Source: Pithys albifrons albifrons
Taxonomy: Eukaryota; Chordata; Aves; Passeriformes; Thamnophilidae
Direction: 5' to 3'
DNA length: 64,000 nucleotides
NCBI RefSeq assembly: GCF_047495875.1
Contig: NC_092471.1
Coordinates: 13,227,001 to 13,291,000, forward strand
Shown here one piece after another: positions 58,401 through 64,000 of this stretch (position 1 is the first letter of the stretch; each line of letters begins with the position of its first letter). The notes beneath the pieces were generated by a model. It was given only the letters and a program-made list of their open reading frames with translations. It ran no database searches and was not told the origin of the DNA. The translations under genes were made by a program, and so were the position numbers.

Positions 58401-61400
58401 TGCCTTGAACTAGTCATCAGAGAGCTCTTCATTCATGTTAAATATTTAATTTTCTCTTATATTTAGATGAAAACCAAGAGAACACATTAAAAGGTATTCT
58501 ACAAAGTCACCTTTTATCAGTATGCAGGGATGCCCATTTTTTTAATAAATCCACTGATTAAGAAGTTTCTTCCCTGAAGATAAGTGAAGACCTGCTGAGC
58601 ATCACAAGGGTCATTGTGTTTTCTTCTGTCACTGAATGCAACTGAATAGGTCAACAGGGTGTGACACCAGACAATGGAAACACAGAGGAAAGTACACTTA
58701 GGATTCTGTGATTACAAAGACTGTTTATTTATTTGCTTGTATGAGTTTGTGCTTCCATAATTTGACTGGTGAACACAGTTCTGCAACAAAGAATTGTAAT
58801 TTCTGCAGCAAATTTATCCATGTAGATGGGAAACACTTCCAAATATTTGTCATAAACATCACATAAATTCAAGCCAGAAACAAGAGCAAAGGGATGATGT
58901 ATCTCCACAAGACAAAGCTTATGTGGTAGAACTAAAAAGTTGAAACAGTTGTATAAGTACTTCAAGAAAAGCAGGAGGCAGTGAAGCCAAGGCAGTTACC
59001 AGGACCATTACACTTTATTACCATCAGCTGCTGATCTAAGGGACCTGCTCTCCACAGACCAATGAAGACCAAAGGGTCCCCTGTGCCAGAGTGCCTGAGG
59101 AGCAGCCTCTCACAGAGGCAGTGAGTAGAGCCTGTCACTGAGTAGATGACAGCTCTGATATTTTCTCATCAAGTCATCTCTTCCCCACCCTCCCTTCTTT
59201 GGGACCAGGACTAGCCTTCATGTGGGTTTACAAAGCCTGCTTGCTCTCAGGCCTATAGATCTCAATCAAATACAAGTAACAAACTGACACTGCTACAGGT
59301 CAATTACACTAAAACATGCACAAACAGCCCAAAATGTTTGTCATCAAGTAGGCCAAAGGAAAGATGGTATTTTGCTAAAAAGCAGACAACAATTTAACTT
59401 TTAAAATGATAACACTTAAAATGCACCATCTTTCAAAGTTTTAACAAGCAAGAGAAACAAAGCAGCTCAGAGGAAACATCTCAGTGAAAAGGCAAGAAAT
59501 CGCCAGACTTTTCCAGGACCTTACAAGGTACTTCTCAGATACCTGAACTTCTACCAGTGTACTGTCCTTGAAACCTACCTTGGAACACCATCTTTTACAA
59601 CAGCCTCTGACTTGTGGATGTCTAATAAATCTGAAACTCACATCTCATTCTAACTGCTAGAAGATGAAAGCAGCTTTCAAGCAGTCACTTAATACAGGTA
59701 ATTTATCATAATATGCTTGGGGGTGCCTTGGAATGTTACCTTAATAAAGAGATGGTATAGCACTCTCAGATATATTATGGTTGTGACACAATCTGAATGT
59801 TCTTGCTTCAGACTTCTAAGCATGAGAGCATATGGAGTATTTGTCTGACGAGATTTAGAGATTTATCTGAATAGCAGACACTGCTCATAAGAACAAATAC
59901 TGGATGAATCAAGGAGCAGGTACAGGGAGTGTTTAATCTTTAGTATGCCAGCTTGAAACCACAAAGGTCAATTGAAAACAAGCATCTCTGTGGTGCTGAG
60001 TTCAGAGAGCCTGCAAAATGAGTTGGTATACAGTCCAATTCTTTCAGAAACTGCTGCTATATTTTATGCTATCGTTGGTAAAGGGCAAAACATTATTAAA
60101 ACAAAGGTACACAAAACTCTACAAGAAGGTCAAGGCAATAAAAGTTCTTAAAAAGGGTTACAAAGTATTGTAGAAGTGTTATAGAAGTAATCTTCTGACA
60201 ACAAAGACTGTTAATCTGTTACCTTTCACAAGCCAATACAGTTAATACTGTCACTCCCTATTCTACAGGTCACTTCAATGAAAACATCCTTTCTCGAAGT
60301 TTGAACACGTCTTTCCCTATCATTTGAAACATGTGCAACAGACAAGCACTTCTGAAATTAAATGCTGGATTTGACACTATAAAAAGTAGTAATTTCTCTT
60401 AATCTCTGTGATTTTCACTAGAACTTAAAATACATGTGAGAGCTCATACCTGAGGCCGCATCCTCGGGTTCCACCTGACATAGTAGTTCACCCAGAGTTC
60501 CAAATGGTTCAGACTGGCCACAGGATACAGGACATGGTTTTCATAGTTTACATAGAAAGGATTTGTGAACTCCTCCAGCTGGCTGTTTATGTAGGACCAC
60601 AGCGATACAGTCTTTGTGCTCACCTCCTGATGGAAGAAAAAAAAAAAATTAATTGCGTGGATTACGAAACCTTAAAAAAGGATGTTCATGCCTGCATATC
60701 AGTTATTCTGTCTGTGAAATTTAACTTATCTACTAGAAAATTGCAAGCAGTCTGAGAACACTTCCAGTAGCTGATCATTGAACAGCCTTAAAACTTTAGC
60801 AAAATACTTGAACACTTATTCTGGTCCCACACTAACAGAAAGAGGAGACTTGTATTGTTTCCAGAGTCTAGGTGAGCAAAAGCCACCTGTACTGCTCATA
60901 ATTTACAGCAATGTTTACAGCTACTTAAATATATGGCTACACACTGACCAACTAAACAAACAAATTAGCTCTGGCAAGAAAATCAGTGAAAAGATACGTA
61001 GTTTAGAAGATCTAAAACACCACCTGTGGAAAATAATTACTCCATTTCCCCACTCATACTATTTGCTCCTGTCAATTGATACTATGCTTTAAATTGCCTA
61101 TGTTACCTTTATTTGCACTTCTGAAAGTAGTATTATTCTAAATTTAATCAGTATAATAATGGTTAGTTCAAAGATTAGAAATTTGAACTTGCATCAGATT
61201 TGCCCTGCAATTTTACACTCCTTCAGCACTGTAAGGCACGTGTTTCTACCACCACGGAGTCTAAAACTGCATTTCTTTATTGAGAATTGCAGCTGACTCT
61301 TCATTTAAAAAAGAAAGCTGTCTGGAAACCCTGCATTTGCTGAGAATGTGTTATTCAGCTCCATCTTGTGGTATTTACATGCAACTTTTCCCTCCAGAAG

Positions 61401-62103
61401 TAGCAGAGACAAAAAAAAATGGCAAAGTTAAAAATAGCAAGGAATTGCAACTTGCTTTAGAAAATATAAGTATTAAAACAACAAAGCCAGAAGTAAGCAA
61501 AATGGTACTTGGAATAATGAAAAACTTTTAAGTTTTTTCCTCCAAACCTATAGTTCATTGAGTTCATTTCACAAATTTCATTTATTTAGATAATTCAAAT
61601 TTCTGTAGTCTTCAACCACAACTTCTACCTAATTGTGTCCTAAAGTGACCTGCAGAGACAGTCATAGGAGTTCCTTTGGAAACAGTAAAAGAAATGCTCA
61701 AGTAAATTGATAATTACTATCACTTAAAATTGTATCTATGGTAGCTAAAAATACCTGCAAGACAACTTACTGAACAGGTAGTAACTAAAGAAACTTAAGT
61801 GCCACCTCATTTAATGGCAGGCATTCAGTATATAATTCTCACACCATGAAATTTCAGGTCCACATCATCTTTTAAGACTATGTAACAAAGGCATCCAAAA
61901 CCACAGCTCAGACATTCTTAGCTCTTCTATTCGAAGCATTCCCATATAAAATCAGCAAACTAAGAATGTGCATAACACTGATTATTTACCTCTTTTATTC
62001 TCTCTTTTTCACAGTTGCATAAGAAAGTCCCAAAGAGACAACTGTAAAGGTGATCCAGAATGGTGATCAGAAATAACTCGTTGAACTCAAAGGCTGCAGG
62101 AAA
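49283..62103 (-). CDS. MTMR1: Myotubularin-related protein 1, C-terminal part (3 exons)
   Basis: MTMR1 is a phosphoinositide 3-phosphatase of the myotubularin family, acting on PI(3)P and PI(3,5)P2 at endosomal and plasma membranes. In window, coding order on the minus strand is 62103-61990, 60626-60450 and 49447-49283 (stop at 49,283-49,285). These give 38 + 59 + 54 = 151 residues plus stop, all joined in phase 0 with GT-AG introns. The block [20 protein letters not shown] and then [11 protein letters not shown] mark the end of the phosphatase-fold region. They are followed by [25 protein letters not shown], a coiled coil and the terminal [13 protein letters not shown]. That ending points to MTMR1 rather than its neighbour paralogue MTM1. 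The catalytic Cys-x5-Arg, the GRAM domain and the N terminus are upstream, beyond base 64,000, so the gene is cut by the window edge. Confidence 0.92.
49448..60449 (-). other. MTMR1: MTMR1 intron, 11.0 kb
   Basis: This long AT-rich intron lies between the last two coding exons. No known exon, RNA gene or clear interspersed repeat was recognised. A T run lies at about 53,537-53,550. One minus-strand open frame (50,715 to about 51,040) has protein-like composition but no identified relatives. Confidence 0.75.
60450..60626 (-). CDS. MTMR1: MTMR1 penultimate coding exon
   Basis: It encodes 59 residues from [20 protein letters not shown] through [20 protein letters not shown] to RMRPQ, nearly identical to mammalian MTMR1 and close to MTM1. 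The minus-strand acceptor is a long T tract ending CATCAG, the donor GTATGA. The exon is 177 nt, phase 0-0. Confidence 0.95.
60627..61989 (-). other. MTMR1: MTMR1 intron, 1.36 kb
   Basis: A GT-AG intron with no recognised internal features. Its plus-strand 83-104-codon open frames have no known relatives. Confidence 0.85.
61990..62103 (-). CDS. MTMR1: MTMR1 coding exon (end of phosphatase-fold region)
   Basis: It encodes 38 residues, [20 protein letters not shown] followed by [18 protein letters not shown], one of the most conserved blocks of MTM1/MTMR1/MTMR2. The acceptor is TTATTACAG and the donor GTAAAT. The exon is 114 nt, phase 0-0. Confidence 0.95.
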
Positions 62104-64000
62104 CTGTAATAAATAAATTACTTTAAACTTTATTTTAGACAGTGTAGAGGGGAAGAAACCCAGACATAAGAAATAACCAAAGGATTCATGTACGATTATT
62201 TTTCTTATTTCAGGATCAGTTTCAGGAAAACTCAAGAACTTCAGTAACTCTCACTGCAATAATACATTTAACTCATGTACTTCTTTATTTCTCAGAAACA
62301 AACTTTACATTTGTTATCCAAGTATATTAGAATGCAAACATCAGCTAATGTGAAACTGGTGATACAAAATCCATTTTAAGGAGCTCTAACAGTATTCTCT
62401 CCTACCCACTCCCAAACCCCCTTAAACATATGCTTTGTATCTTGTTACAGGACAGGAAAACATTTTCTGGGGGAAAAAAAGAGAAAAAATAAGATAATGA
62501 CATTTAAGAGCTTTATTTCTTTTTCTAACGTGATGAATTGGGTAATAAAGGCTACTGCAATACACTGTGCTTAACATATATTTAAAATTTTTCTTTCACT
62601 TTCTACCCAAGTAAGTTACTTTTCTCCATTTCACCCCTTGAGTTTACCATCAGCCATATACAATAAGTCTTTAATCCCTCTTCTTTTTTACTGGAAAGTA
62701 AATCCTGTACATCTGAAATACAAGAACTGTTATTCCCCTGAGCACCATTAGGTATTTTGTTCACAAGCAGAGGTTACCTGATACATTCTGGAAAAAGAGT
62801 TACAAATTTGAAAACACTCAAAATGTTTCTTTTAATCTGCAGTGCTCTAAGAATCATAAAGGAAGAAATCACTGCAAACTGCATGGGCTGTTTCCCATTC
62901 ACTTGGAAAAAGTCCTTCTTCAGTCAAATTTTATGATAGGACTACACGTGGCTTGATGTGTCAAAATAACTGTGTTCAGTATGACAAGGGTTGCAAACAC
63001 AGATACGGAAGGATAGACTTTTAGAAGAATATAGAATTGAGAAGACTGAAGGAAAACTTCAGAAGTAACGTTTCTGTCATTAACAAGAAAGAGAATGTTA
63101 CAAGAGACTTATTTTCAGGACAACGAAACAAACTTTCATTCCCACTAAAGGACTAAACCTTTATAGAAGTCTAAATGGCAGCATTTCCTGCTATATAGGG
63201 CTGGTTTCTGTTATGTGCCACTGAAGAGTTCTGAACACCTTGGCAAGTGACTCAAAAGCTACTTTAAATAAAAGAAGACAATAAGGAGGAATAATGCAGC
63301 AATTGGGACTGTGGGTGAACCAGCTAATCCAGAAATTCCTCTTCAGTGTCATCTGTGATTTATGAAAGGCAAATGTTTATTCATGTTGAAAGTAAAGAGC
63401 TGAATAACACACAATGGGTGTGCTTGTATGAAACCCAGAAAGATCTAAGTTTTAAACAATGTTCTATTAAAAGAAGATTTATTTAAGTCAAACACTGTAA
63501 AAACATTCTCTTTCCAAGACTTCTCAGGCTAATATACACCAACTTTTGACTGAAAATTTTGAGTAAGGAAATTATCAACATCATGACTCAGAAAGTGAAT
63601 GGGAACCTTCCTTCTTCTGACTGTGATACAGACTGCACATTGTTCACCAGCATTGCTCACACTGGGGCTTCTCACAGATCACTGGTTGTTTTCCTCCCTT
63701 TAGCCATTTGTTTTCATAAAACATAGAGGAACTTCATATTATCAAATTCTCTTTTTCAGTCATGTTCAAAAGTTATTACTTACAGCACTTCCTTCTCTCT
63801 AGGAAATCATGCCAGAACTTAATTACAAAACAAGGATAACAACACAGCTATGATTTTAAAGAAGCTTGAAAAGCCCTTGACAAGCAGGTGTGTCAAACCA
63901 AGCCAGGAGAAAATTTAGTGGGTCTCAGATCTCAGTCTGCGGTTTCCAGCCAAAAGCAGCAATCACATACAGAGAGCAAAAATAATTTGCAAAGCATCAA
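62104..64000 (-). other. MTMR1: MTMR1 intron, cut by window edge
   Basis: Intronic sequence upstream of the last recognised exon. The preceding exon, which in this family ends with an FLQFxDCVWQM-type segment, was looked for on the minus strand and not found, so it lies beyond base 64,000. No repeats were recognised. Confidence 0.8.

Noticed and set aside
61280..61531. 83-codon plus-strand frame in the MTMR1 intron
   Set aside because: It is Lys- and Asn-rich, as expected from AT-rich intron sequence, with no family resemblance and no splice context.
49283..62103. Assignment of the minus-strand gene to MTM1 instead of MTMR1
   Set aside because: The phosphatase-end blocks are shared by both, but the Ser-rich tail ending [13 protein letters not shown] fits MTMR1, as does the convergent position next to CD99L2.
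1..64000. CRISPR arrays, bacterial operons, tRNA or rRNA genes
   Set aside because: No regularly spaced repeats, no Shine-Dalgarno-led gene chains and no recognisable tRNA or rRNA sequence were seen. Exon/intron structure and CR1 elements show a vertebrate nuclear locus. Very small RNAs could have been missed by eye.

Overview
This window looks like nuclear DNA from a bird, probably Neoaves and possibly a songbird. It contains two CR1 LINE 3' fragments with the typical terminal ATTCTATGATT-type end, and a ~590 bp solo LTR that begins TGTG and ends with a ...GGGTTAAACCACA-type terminus when read on the minus strand. I recognise that LTR class from bird genomes. Alu, L1 and other mammalian repeats are absent. 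Genes are sparse, with small GT-AG exons in long introns and one CpG island. Nothing bacterial, phage, CRISPR or organellar is visible, and nothing qualifies as a new multi-gene system.

Layout. Bases 1-13,180 are intergenic, with one CR1 fragment (5,217-5,748) and a stretch at about 10.6-12.0 kb that looks like conserved regulatory DNA. A TATA-less CpG island at about 13,180-14,280 holds the promoter and first coding exon of CD99L2 on the + strand. CD99L2 has 11 coding exons between 13,586 and 41,977. They splice to exactly 777 nt, giving a complete 258-residue type I membrane protein with signal peptide, acidic Thr/Pro-rich repeats, one transmembrane helix and a 53-residue tail. Intron 1 is 17.3 kb and carries a second CR1, the solo LTR, poly-G runs, a good CTCF-type site and candidate conserved non-coding DNA. 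The 3' UTR is long, about 3.6 kb, ending near 45.6 kb.

After about 2.6 kb of intergenic DNA, the last three coding exons of MTMR1 (myotubularin-related 1) lie on the minus strand (49,283-62,103). They encode the C-terminal 151 residues, which comprise the end of the phosphatase-fold region, a coiled coil and a PDZ-binding tail. The rest of MTMR1 is beyond base 64,000. The tail-to-tail CD99L2/MTMR1 arrangement matches human Xq28, so this is conserved vertebrate synteny.

The two genes do unrelated jobs (leukocyte and cell adhesion versus phosphoinositide turnover) and share only their 3' intergenic space. The points most worth checking are tandem in-frame splice donors in CD99L2, an open read-through of the exon 9 donor ending at an AATAAA, a glycine zipper in the membrane helix, and several putative regulatory elements upstream and in intron 1.
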